Assembly (NCBI GenBank): GCA_963706605.1
Contig: OY970165.1
Coordinates: 186,001 to 250,000, forward strand
Source of the DNA: VRUE01 sp963706605
Lineage (GTDB): Bacteria > Actinomycetota > Thermoleophilia > Solirubrobacterales > 70-9
Reading direction: 5' to 3'
Length of the DNA stretch: 64,000 nucleotides
Shown here: one piece after another, positions 8,295 to 15,219 of the stretch
Layout: every line of letters begins with the position of its first letter
Position numbering within the stretch: position 1 is the first letter of the stretch
Program-made: the position numbers and the translations under genes
The notes under the pieces: model-generated
The model's input: only the letters and a program-made list of their open reading frames with translations
The model's database searches: none
Told to the model about the DNA's origin: nothing

Positions 8295-9164
8295 GTGCAA
8301 ATAGGGATCGGCCTTGCCTTCGTGGCGGCCCTGATGACGAACCTGGCGTCGTTGCTCAAGCATCGCGGCTGCCATCGCGCCGATCCGGTCTCGATCCGAA
8401 GCCCGCTCCGCAGCGCGCGGGGCCTGGCCGGCTCTCCCTGGTTCGCGGCGGGCTGGGGGCTTGCCGCGGTGGCCTGGCTAGTTCACGTCGCCGCCCTCTC
8501 GATGGCGCCGATCTCGCTCGTCCAGGCGGTCCTGGCCGGCGGCGCCGTCACCCTCGCGGTGATGGCCCAGCGCTTCTTTGGCGACCCGGTCGAGCGTCGC
8601 CAGTGGTTCGCGTTGTTGCTGGGTAGCGCCGGCCTCGCCCTGCTCGTGCTCACTGTCCCCCACTTTCAGGGAAGCCACTCCGGCTTCTCGGTCACCGCCA
8701 TCCTCGGCTTCGAGGGCGGGCTTGCCCTGCTCGCGGCGGGCCTCGTCCTGGGCCACCAGTCGGGCCGGCTCGCCCGGCACGGCAACGTCCTCCTCGCCGC
8801 GATCGCCGGGACCCTCTTCGCCCTCGCCGGCGTCGCGATCAAGGGCCTGACTGGGGTTGGGGACATCTCGGTCGTCGTGCTCGCCCCCTGGATCCTGTTC
8901 ACGGTGCTCGCCGGAGCGCTCGCCCAGTACGCAGCAGCGGCGGCCCTTCAGCGCGGCGGCGCGATCGAGACGATCGGCCTGATGGGACTGGTCGCCAACG
9001 CGGCGCAGATCATCGGCGGGGTCCTCGTCTTCGGAGACCCCCTCTCCACAGATCCCTTCGGTCTGGCAATGCAGGTCGTCGCCTTCGGGATGGTCTGCGC
9101 GTCCGCGCTCCTGATCCCGGCGCGGCGGACCGACCCCAAACCGCTGCTCGCTGCTGCAGCCTAG
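8295..9164 (+). CDS. DMT/EamA-superfamily membrane transporter (ten-helix)
   Basis: 289 residues starting at GTG, with about nine to ten hydrophobic helices in two halves, including LVQAVLAGGAVTLAVMAQRFFG and a GAIETIGLMGLVANAAQIIGG region. Short polar loops and the overall pattern fit small drug/metabolite transporters such as the NIPA/DMT type. The substrate is unknown. It starts 23 nt after the zinc-ribbon gene and may share its transcript. Confidence 0.65.
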   Translation: MQIGIGLAFVAALMTNLASLLKHRGCHRADPVSIRSPLRSARGLAGSPWFAAGWGLAAVAWLVHVAALSMAPISLVQAVLAGGAVTLAVMAQRFFGDPVERRQWFALLLGSAGLALLVLTVPHFQGSHSGFSVTAILGFEGGLALLAAGLVLGHQSGRLARHGNVLLAAIAGTLFALAGVAIKGLTGVGDISVVVLAPWILFTVLAGALAQYAAAAALQRGGAIETIGLMGLVANAAQIIGGVLVFGDPLSTDPFGLAMQVVAFGMVCASALLIPARRTDPKPLLAAAA

Positions 9165-9256
9165 GCGCCGGCGACTGCCGGAACACAGCCTGCACTTCGC
9201 CGCGCAGCTTGAGCACGGCAACCCCGGCGGCCTGCAGCGGATGGTCTCTACCACCG

Positions 9257-9670
9257 TTAGATCATCCGCAGCAAGAGGAAGACCCCGAAGGCAAGCATCA
9301 CGGCACCCAGCGACAAGGCCCAAATCCGACCATAAGCGCCGATCAAACCGTAGTTACGTGGTTTCCGCCCCTCCGCTTCTTCGGCGTAAGGAGAGTTGTC
9401 GCTTTCAACCCAACCCTCCGGTTCGCTCGGGGCCATCGCGCCCCCGAGCAGGGCGCGCGCCGCCTCGGCCTGATCGGAGCGGACCATCACCCTTTGCGAC
9501 CCCCCATCGGGGTTCAGTAAGCCGATCCCGAGCTGCGGCCCATCAATGCCGGTCTGCTGCAGAACGCTCGGGATGCCAGCGCTGTCCAACAGCCCCTGGA
9601 TCATGTTCCCCTCACCCCGATCATGGGCGAAGGCGACGCTAACCAGGCCTTCTCCCCCGGGCGCAGTCAT
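9257..9670 (-). CDS. DUF2007-like putative signal-transducing protein with C-terminal membrane helix
   Basis: 137 residues. The N-terminal half (LVSVAFAHDRGEGNMIQGLLDSAGIPS... VMVRSDQAEAARALL) has the short alpha/beta pattern of DUF2007, often fused to membrane proteins. One C-terminal helix (ALSLGAVMLAFGVFLLLRMI) would anchor it to the membrane. Stand-alone gene on the minus strand; partner unknown. Confidence 0.6.
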   Translation of the reverse strand: MTAPGGEGLVSVAFAHDRGEGNMIQGLLDSAGIPSVLQQTGIDGPQLGIGLLNPDGGSQRVMVRSDQAEAARALLGGAMAPSEPEGWVESDNSPYAEEAEGRKPRNYGLIGAYGRIWALSLGAVMLAFGVFLLLRMI

Positions 9671-9924
9671 CCAGAAATCCTAACCGGCCGCGAGAGCAGA
9701 CACAGGGCAGGGCTGCATACGCCCCGTCACCTAAGAGCAAAGCTTAATAACAGATACCCCAATAGGTGGGTTTTTAACCTTGACCCCTCGTCCGCAGTTC
9801 AGGTGATCTCTCCCAGGAAGCCATCCAGGACCTCGAGATAGCGCTCGTACTCGCTAGGTGATTGATGTCTCGATTGATCCTCCGCTTTGCGTGAGAACCA
9901 ACCGCCTCGGTCGACAGGGCGCCT
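9671..9924. other. Intergenic stretch without a convincing gene
   Basis: Moderately AT-richer than its surroundings. A short minus-strand frame ending at 9801 reads SEYERYLEVLDGFLGEIT before a stop and may be the tail of a decayed gene. A weak hairpin followed by TTTTTA lies around 9757-9776. Nothing else is seen. Confidence 0.4.
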
Positions 9925-10203
9925 CTAGAACTCGACCGCGACCTCGAACTCCGTCGTCTTCGGTGGGCCCGGCAAGACGGACCCCTGTCCCTGGAAGGCG
10001 GGCAACAGCGTCTCGTCGCGGAACTTCTCCCAGATCTCCTTTGACTCCCAGACCGCGACCACGACCCAGCCATTCGCGCTCGGCCCGGCGTAGTGATGCG
10101 TCTGGCCGGCAGGCAGACCACCGGCCGGGTGCACCACCGCGGTGGTGGCGTCGTACTGCTCCCTCGTACCACCATCGAAGTCGTTGACGATCACATACGC
10201 CAT
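9925..10203 (-). CDS. Small antibiotic-monooxygenase-like / dimeric alpha-beta barrel protein
   Basis: 92 residues. It begins AYVIVNDFDGGTREQYDA, has a GWVVVAVWESKEIWEKFRDETLLPAF centre and ends FEVAVEF, the beta-alpha-beta pattern of ABM/ferredoxin-like dimeric barrels. Such proteins are small oxygenases or stress proteins; the function here is unknown. Monocistronic on the minus strand. Confidence 0.6.
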   Translation of the reverse strand: MAYVIVNDFDGGTREQYDATTAVVHPAGGLPAGQTHHYAGPSANGWVVVAVWESKEIWEKFRDETLLPAFQGQGSVLPGPPKTTEFEVAVEF

Positions 10204-10316
10204 CTCATCCTCCAGTTCGTCGCAGGTTCGCCGGGCGGTTCCCCGACTGAGCCACGGTAGCCCATGAAGCGCGTATTGCCGCCGACCCGGTTTCGCCGCT
10301 CAGAGGCCGATGATGC

Positions 10317-10766
10317 TCAGGTCGCAGCGACCTGGAGCACCAGCAGAGCCGCGATCGACACCAGGCACAGCAGATGCTCGCGGCCAACAGACCGCGCCAG
10401 TGCGCTCTGACGATCGACAGTGTCCTCACGGGCACCAAGCCGGACGGCCCTCGGCAGAGTGCGCGTAGCGGCAAGGGTGATTGGCGCGGCGGCGAGAACG
10501 AGGGAGGCCCACCCCACCCAGGCCCGCACATCTCCACGCACGATCTCGACGACGATGGCGGCCAACGTGACCAACATGACCAGCGCGATCAGCCGGTCCA
10601 TCGGCCGAGCCGTCGTCGTCACCCGCCTGTAGTAGCCCGCGATCGAGGAGAGCGCTGCCTCTGGCAGCTCACCCTCACGAGCCCGCAGCGCCTGAACGTC
10701 GAACATGAGGTCGAACCACAGAACCGCAAGCAGGAACCCGGCTCCGGCAGCGGCAAGGGTGTTCAC
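10317..10766 (-). CDS. Four-helix membrane protein of unknown function
   Basis: 149 residues with hydrophobic helices near residues 3-22, 58-75, 85-103 and 130-148. An early WFDLMFD motif and the RPMDRLIAL segment are seen. It resembles small DUF1772-type membrane proteins but I am not certain. Separated from its neighbours by 110-200 nt with no further gene. Confidence 0.6.
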   Translation of the reverse strand: MNTLAAAGAGFLLAVLWFDLMFDVQALRAREGELPEAALSSIAGYYRRVTTTARPMDRLIALVMLVTLAAIVVEIVRGDVRAWVGWASLVLAAAPITLAATRTLPRAVRLGAREDTVDRQSALARSVGREHLLCLVSIAALLVLQVAAT

Positions 10767-10963
10767 ATCGCCATTATCCCGACAGGCGATAGCTGAGCTG
10801 TTTTCAGCCTCAGCGACCTTCCGTCAGTGACAGCAATCCAATGTGCCGCCGAAGTCCTCACGGCTCGCGAGCCATACCCCTTACGGAACACAAGACGAAC
10901 CACGCAGCGAGGATCGCGGCGGAATCGATTTCGCTTGTCCGTCGCGGTGCTGCTGCATCAGAT

Positions 10964-11335
10964 TCAGGAGGTAGACCTATTCACTGAAAGCGGCAACCTT
11001 CCAAGGAAGTATCCAACACCGACAATCACCCATAGGGCAGCAAAGACGGCGTGAATCAACCTGTCGTTGGCCCACAGCAGCGCCATTACCGCGTAGGCGA
11101 GAGCTAGCAGCAGAAACCCCCCAGCCATCCATTGTTTTTGCCGTGGGGAGAGCGGGCGGCGTCGCCTTTCCTCGCCCTCATATAGCCCCAGCGTCGCAGT
11201 CGCCCGCTCGGGGTCCCCTCCAAACCGTGGCAACCCGTTTCGCGTGGTCTCAGAGAGATTCCGTCGCAGCCCCAAGACGACGACTGCGATGCCGAGCGTG
11301 ATAGCGACAACCCAGGGGATGAGATCGCTGCTCAT
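10964..11335 (-). CDS. Small membrane protein of unknown function
   Basis: 123 residues. An N-terminal helix (LIPWVVAITLGIAVVVLG) is followed by a basic linker with SPRQKQW and two more hydrophobic helices near residues 72-110. No domain recognised. The stop is near 10964 and the ATG at 11335. The base composition is less GC-rich than the catabolic genes. Confidence 0.5.
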   Translation of the reverse strand: MSSDLIPWVVAITLGIAVVVLGLRRNLSETTRNGLPRFGGDPERATATLGLYEGEERRRRPLSPRQKQWMAGGFLLLALAYAVMALLWANDRLIHAVFAALWVIVGVGYFLGRLPLSVNRSTS

Positions 11336-11504
11336 CGACGCAACATACCGCGGGCAGACGAGATACCGCTACAGCGTTTCGTCCCTAACGGAGAGATCAT
11401 CGTGCCCGTAGAAGCGGCGCTGGATTTGGCTCCACAGGCGAGAAAGAAGCCCCGTACCTACGGGCAAATCAGGATACCCCGAAGGGACATCTGAAAAAGT
11501 CACC

Positions 11505-11532
11505 TTGACTTCGGCCTCAGCGGAGCTACCTT
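11505..11532 (+). promoter_or_regulatory. Candidate promoter for the 11702 gene and its leader
   Basis: TTGACT at 11505-11510, a 16-nt spacer and TACCTT at 11527-11532. It sits about 170 nt upstream of the next start codon and directly upstream of strong RNA hairpins. Confidence 0.4.
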
Positions 11533-11554
11533 CGCCGACGCCAAAGACATAAGT

Positions 11555-11682
11555 GGCCCCGGCGGCGCGCTAACGCCCCGGGGCCTGGCACCGAAGCAGA
11601 CACCTTCGATGCGCGACCGATTCTCCCAGAGCCTTTCGTGCGATTGGGAGAATGATGGCCACTGAGAGGCGGCTTCGGTGCC
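11555..11682 (+). ncRNA. Structured 5' leader or small RNA with nested hairpins
   Basis: Three stems are visible. GGCCCCGG (11555-11562) pairs with CCGGGGCC (11578-11585). Arms of 11 nt, GGCACCGAAGC (11587-11597) and GCTTCGGTGCC (11672-11682), are perfectly complementary and enclose an inner hairpin whose 9-nt arms, ATTCTCCCA (11620-11628) and TGGGAGAAT (11645-11653), are also perfect. The outer stem ends about 7 nt before the ribosome-binding GAGGAGG of the 11702 gene. That arrangement suggests translational control or a stable leader RNA. No known riboswitch class recognised. Confidence 0.5.
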
Positions 11683-11701
11683 CTACCGAGAGGAGGGCGC
11701 C

Positions 11702-12109
11702 ATGCCCAACACCACTTGCACGATCGACGGCGACCAGCGCGACGGGCTTTACGAGTTGGCGCGCAATCACCTGGGCGCTGTCGGCGATCTCTGGATCGCA
11801 CTGGAGATCAACAGGGATTTCGCTACCGCCGAGCGCCTCGGTTTGGAGTTCGGCGAAGACTTCCGGCTACTGGAGGACATCGGCTGGAACGGCCGCGACG
11901 GACGCAAAGCGTTCGAGCTGACCATGCCCCCGGAGGATCTGATGGAACTGCTCCAACGCCTCCACGGCGAAGCCGAACGAGTCCTCCTCGAATCGGTCAC
12001 CGAACGCGAGTCAAGGGAAGAAGACGCCGCGACCAACGAGCTGTTCCGGCTTGGCTTCGATGCTTGCGAGGAACTGCTGGCCGACCTCGACCCACGGGAG
12101 GCGGCCTGA
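11702..12109 (+). CDS. Hypothetical acidic protein, accessory-region type
   Basis: 135 residues, largely helical. It begins PNTTCTIDGDQRDGLYELARNHL and has LGLEFGEDFRLLEDIGWNG and MPPEDLMELLQRLHGEAERVL. A ribosome site GAGGAGGG precedes the ATG by about 6 nt, which selects this start. Similar small acidic proteins accompany integrative elements in related actinobacteria as far as I recall, but no function is known to me. Convergent with 12607-12236. Confidence 0.6.
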   Translation: MPNTTCTIDGDQRDGLYELARNHLGAVGDLWIALEINRDFATAERLGLEFGEDFRLLEDIGWNGRDGRKAFELTMPPEDLMELLQRLHGEAERVLLESVTERESREEDAATNELFRLGFDACEELLADLDPREAA

Positions 12110-12125
12110 CGATTCGCCGAGAACC

Positions 12126-12227
12126 CATGTCGCTTCTCGGGGGCCGAGGCGCAGGCCACAGGGAGGTTGCGGAGCTGCCCGCTCGGGGCCGCCCCGCACC
12201 CTGCCTCGGCCCCCGAGAAGCGACATG
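12126..12227. repeat. Palindromic element with perfect 25-bp arms
   Basis: Left arm 12126-12150 and right arm 12203-12227 are exact reverse complements (25/25) around a 52-nt loop. It lies between two convergent genes and could end transcription from both sides. The loop contains GGGA-4nt-GCGGAGC-1nt-GCC, also present in the loop of the 25-bp-arm element inserted in fbiC (62958-63070), although the arms differ. Either it is a mobile palindrome family with conserved core, or coincidental similarity in GC-rich loops. Confidence 0.8.
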
Positions 12228-12235
12228 ACCAGCCG

Positions 12236-12607
12236 TTATGGCTGACCGTGGAGTCGCCGGTCGGCGATCTCATAGACGGTCGGCGCGTTCGAGTCGCGCG
12301 GGTGATGCCGGATGCCAAAGGCGAGATAGCGAAGGGCGAGGCCCTCTCCGTCGCGAATGAAGCGCAGGACCATGCCAAACTTGCCATTCGGCGCTGGCAG
12401 GTAGACCTTGAAGCAGGCCGGGAGCTTCGTGCCGTCCCGCCCTTCGGGATCGCAGCGGCGAAGAACTTTGATCTCAACGCCTTCCTGCTCGAATTGGCTT
12501 CGAGTCTCGCGCAGTGCCGTCGCCCCCGCGCGACCGCTCCGCATCGTGTCCTCGGCGAAGGCGCCCTCATCGAAGAGGACGCGGGCATGACCCCGCCGGA
12601 TGGACAA
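12236..12607 (-). CDS. Hypothetical protein, possible toxin of a two-gene module
   Basis: 123 residues from a TTG preceded by a GAGGGG ribosome site. The C-terminal half (FKVYLPAPNGKFGMVLRFIRDG... LRYLAFGIRHHP) alternates beta strands and basic residues, somewhat like small RelE/ParE-type folds. I do not recognise the family. Its start lies 3 nt past the stop of a 69-residue acidic protein; that order and size are those of antitoxin-toxin pairs. A toxin role is inference only. Confidence 0.5.
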   Translation of the reverse strand: MSIRRGHARVLFDEGAFAEDTMRSGRAGATALRETRSQFEQEGVEIKVLRRCDPEGRDGTKLPACFKVYLPAPNGKFGMVLRFIRDGEGLALRYLAFGIRHHPRDSNAPTVYEIADRRLHGQP

Positions 12608-12610
12608 GAG

Positions 12611-12820
12611 CTACCCCTCGCCGTCTGCGGGCTGGAACGGCCCGTGCTCGGCCTCTAGAGCTGCAATCTCCTCCTCCGTGGCATCACGCTCGTCCTTGCC
12701 GAGCATGGCCTTCCAAGAGGTATCGCGAGTGATCACGAACTCGCTGGCGCTGCGCTCCTCAATAACGATGAACTCGCCTTCGAGAGCGCCGCTGACCTTG
12801 ATGTGGGCGGGCTGCTCCAT
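12611..12820 (-). CDS. Small acidic protein, possible antitoxin
   Basis: 69 residues with an HIKVSGALEGEFIVIEERS... FVITRDTSW beta-rich start and an acidic helical end (DERDATEEEIAALEAEHG). It is the first gene of a minus-strand pair with 12607-12236 and is divergent from the OLD-like ATPase gene at 12906. Acidic, short and upstream of a basic partner fits an antitoxin, but no homology is recognised. Confidence 0.5.
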   Translation of the reverse strand: MEQPAHIKVSGALEGEFIVIEERSASEFVITRDTSWKAMLGKDERDATEEEIAALEAEHGPFQPADGEG

Positions 12821-12905
12821 CGCCAGAAATCATGGCAGACCCTGCGGCCGGGAACACTGGAACGGCGTACAAAAGGATCTGCCCCCAAGGATAGGCTGAC
12901 TGCCC

Positions 12906-14846
12906 ATGGCGGATTCCTTGGACACCGATGGTCCCGAACCGACTGAAGGCCAGTTGCAGCTTGAGGGGGACGGACTGGACCCAGATACTGATCGGGAGAG
13001 TTCGGAGGCCGCTCTTGTCGAACCCGCCCCGCTGACCGACGATCGGCCCCCTTCAATCCGGAAGGTATGGCTTCGTAACTTCAAGAGCTTCGAGAACTTC
13101 ACCGTTGAGCTTGGCCGCTTCAACGTTCTCGTAGGCGCAAATAACTCGGGAAAGTCAACCCTGCTCCAGGGGATAGATCTCCTCTACACGCTGTTGAAGC
13201 TGCACCGAGAGGGGGATGGCCTAGCCAAACCTGGTCGCTACCTACCAGCCAGTGTCCTGCCGGTTGCACGCCTTAAGGACATTTTTTACAAGCAGATCAT
13301 CCGCTCGGGTCGCCAGAATGTTTTCGCAACGGTTGGAGCGGAGTTCGGCGATGGAAGCCACGTCGAGTTTGGTATCCGCGAATTGTTTGGGAATGCCAAC
13401 TGCCAGGTACGCGAGGAGAATGGAATGACCGGAGAGCGCCTTGATGCTCTCCTGGGCCATCCGGCCGTTTGGGTCCCAAGTTCAGTCGGAATCGTGCGAG
13501 ATGAGGAGTACCGAACGCCTGCTCGCCGAACGGCCCTAATCAATGCCGGACGGCACAACGAGGTGCTCCGAAACCTCCTCATTGAACTCAGAGCTAGCCA
13601 GTCCCAGCGATACGAGACTCTCCAGACCATGCTCAAAGAGCGCTTTGGTGCGGGCCTTGATGACGTTGATTTCGACGAGGCCAAAGATCAGTTTGTCCGC
13701 GCTGGCCTAGCCTCATCCGATGTTAGCCACGACCTGTATTCCGCAGGCTCGGGGTTTGTCCAGGTCGTTCAGCTCCTGAGCTTCATTCTCACTCGATCAC
13801 CGAGCATTGCTCTGCTCGATGAGCCAGATGCGCATCTTCACAGCGGACTCCAGCGAGCAATCGTTGAGATCCTCGAAGAGGTCGGTAAGGAGGATGGACT
13901 CCAGATCATTGTCGCCACGCATTCAAAGGAGATCATCAACTTCATTGACCCGACGAGGTTGATCTTCATCCGGCCCAAGGAGCGAGAAGCCGCTCCGATG
14001 TCATTTGAGGTGACGCCAATTTCGGTTCTCAGGTCGCTGGGCGCCGTTGACAACGTCGATGCGCTGACGCTGGTTACGAACCGTCGCTGTCTCTTCGTTG
14101 AGGGATCTTCTGACGCAACTATTCTCTCTCGATTCGCCGCTACCCTCGGAATACGAGTACTAGGGGGCGACGATCGCGTCGTAGTCATTCCTGTAGGGGG
14201 AGCAGATCGATTTGGCCATGTTGAGCAGCTAGATGTCTTCGAGCAGCTGCTCAAACGCAAGATCGCATCGCTAGAGCTCCGTGATCGAGATGGAGCAACC
14301 AGCGATCACCGAGCCAGCCTGGTCGAGCGATCACCGCGACCGCTTTACATCCTTGAGCGAGATTCGATTGAGTCGTACCTAATTCAGCCCGATGTCATAG
14401 CACGTGTCGTCCACGACACCGCCTCCGAGCGTGGCAAGGAGGTTGAACTCGATTCTGAGGGCATAACTTCATTGATAATGGAGTTGGCGGAGGGCATGAA
14501 GGACGAGACCACCGACCGTGCAAGCCAGCGATACGTGGATGACTGCAATCGCCTTGGGAAGGACCGTCCATCGGTTGCATCAGCAAATGAAGTAGCGCGC
14601 GCCGCGGTTGGCGATAGTTGGAACTCACTGGAGGATCGACTGCTGGTGATCTCTGGAAAGAAGTTGCTAGGCGCTATTCGTCAGCGTATTCAGGATGAAC
14701 ACGGCGTGAACTTTGGCAATGAGCGACTAGCAGAAGGCTTTACGCCAGAGGAGATCCCTCAAGAGATCAAGAACCAACTTGATCAAATTGCTTCATTGTC
14801 GGCCCCAGAGAACTCTGACGAATCTTCAGCGGCATCAGGCGAGTAG
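12906..14846 (+). CDS. OLD-family ATP-dependent endonuclease-like protein (AAA ATPase + Toprim)
   Basis: 646 residues. An acidic N-terminal tail of about 45 residues precedes an ABC/SMC-like ATPase: Walker A GANNSGKST (77-85), signature-like SAGSGFVQVVQL (279-290), Walker B IALLDEPDAH (301-310) and H-loop ATHS (337-340). LFVEGSSDATIL (397-408) has the E-x3-D pattern of a Toprim nuclease. That is the layout of class 1 OLD proteins, several of which act in phage defence. No helicase partner (GajB-like) adjoins it, so Gabija is not indicated. GC content is clearly lower than the neighbours, a sign of recent transfer. Confidence 0.82.
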   Translation: MADSLDTDGPEPTEGQLQLEGDGLDPDTDRESSEAALVEPAPLTDDRPPSIRKVWLRNFKSFENFTVELGRFNVLVGANNSGKSTLLQGIDLLYTLLKLHREGDGLAKPGRYLPASVLPVARLKDIFYKQIIRSGRQNVFATVGAEFGDGSHVEFGIRELFGNANCQVREENGMTGERLDALLGHPAVWVPSSVGIVRDEEYRTPARRTALINAGRHNEVLRNLLIELRASQSQRYETLQTMLKERFGAGLDDVDFDEAKDQFVRAGLASSDVSHDLYSAGSGFVQVVQLLSFILTRSPSIALLDEPDAHLHSGLQRAIVEILEEVGKEDGLQIIVATHSKEIINFIDPTRLIFIRPKEREAAPMSFEVTPISVLRSLGAVDNVDALTLVTNRRCLFVEGSSDATILSRFAATLGIRVLGGDDRVVVIPVGGADRFGHVEQLDVFEQLLKRKIASLELRDRDGATSDHRASLVERSPRPLYILERDSIESYLIQPDVIARVVHDTASERGKEVELDSEGITSLIMELAEGMKDETTDRASQRYVDDCNRLGKDRPSVASANEVARAAVGDSWNSLEDRLLVISGKKLLGAIRQRIQDEHGVNFGNERLAEGFTPEEIPQEIKNQLDQIASLSAPENSDESSAASGE

Positions 14847-15219
14847 TCCCGGCTGTCACTCATTGTCAGGAACGTCAACTCGACCGCGCGGGGCCTGGAT
14901 TCGTCACATACCCGTCACATAAGGGGGTCCACTTTCGCCTCTCGTGCCTCTGTTAAGTAGATGGCACCAGAACTCCCACCAACGCATCGGGCGAGATCGG
15001 CGCGCCGAACTCGCTGCTCGAAGGTTGCCGAATTCGGCTGGCTCGTTCGACAGGTAGGTAGATGATGAGCCTGCCGAGAACCTGTTTGCGCCCGTCCGAC
15101 CTTGCCAGTCGCCCTCACCCCGATTGGCAAGGTGGGGCGGTGCTCTTTCCGCGCCGTGGTGCGGAATCCGCCGCCCTCCCCCGCGCCCGAGTCTCTACCA
15201 CCATGTTCGGCGCTCGGTG
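14847..15219. other. Gene-free region upstream of the replication-relaxation gene
   Basis: 373 nt without a convincing gene. Contains two copies of GTCACATA-like sequence close together near 14903-14919, and at 15099-15133 an inverted repeat described separately. A decayed gene or an element end could lie here; no copy of the tRNA-Glu sequence was found in it. Confidence 0.4.
15099..15133. repeat. Inverted repeat upstream of replication-relaxation gene, candidate nic or operator site
   Basis: ACCTTGCCA (15099-15107) and TGGCAAGGT (15125-15133) are perfect reverse complements with a 17-nt loop, about 90 nt before the start of a mobilisation/replication-type gene. Origin-of-transfer nic regions commonly lie near such repeats; the functional role is an inference. 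Confidence 0.45.

Noticed and set aside
9165..12125. CRISPR arrays
   Set aside because: No regularly spaced repeats were seen here or elsewhere in the window.
12906..14846. Gabija GajA assignment
   Set aside because: ATPase plus Toprim fits, but no UvrD-like GajB helicase follows, so only an OLD-family label is supported.
14880..15130. att site for tRNA-Glu upstream of the replication-relaxation gene
   Set aside because: Only a short GGATTCG match to the tRNA; not enough to define an att site.
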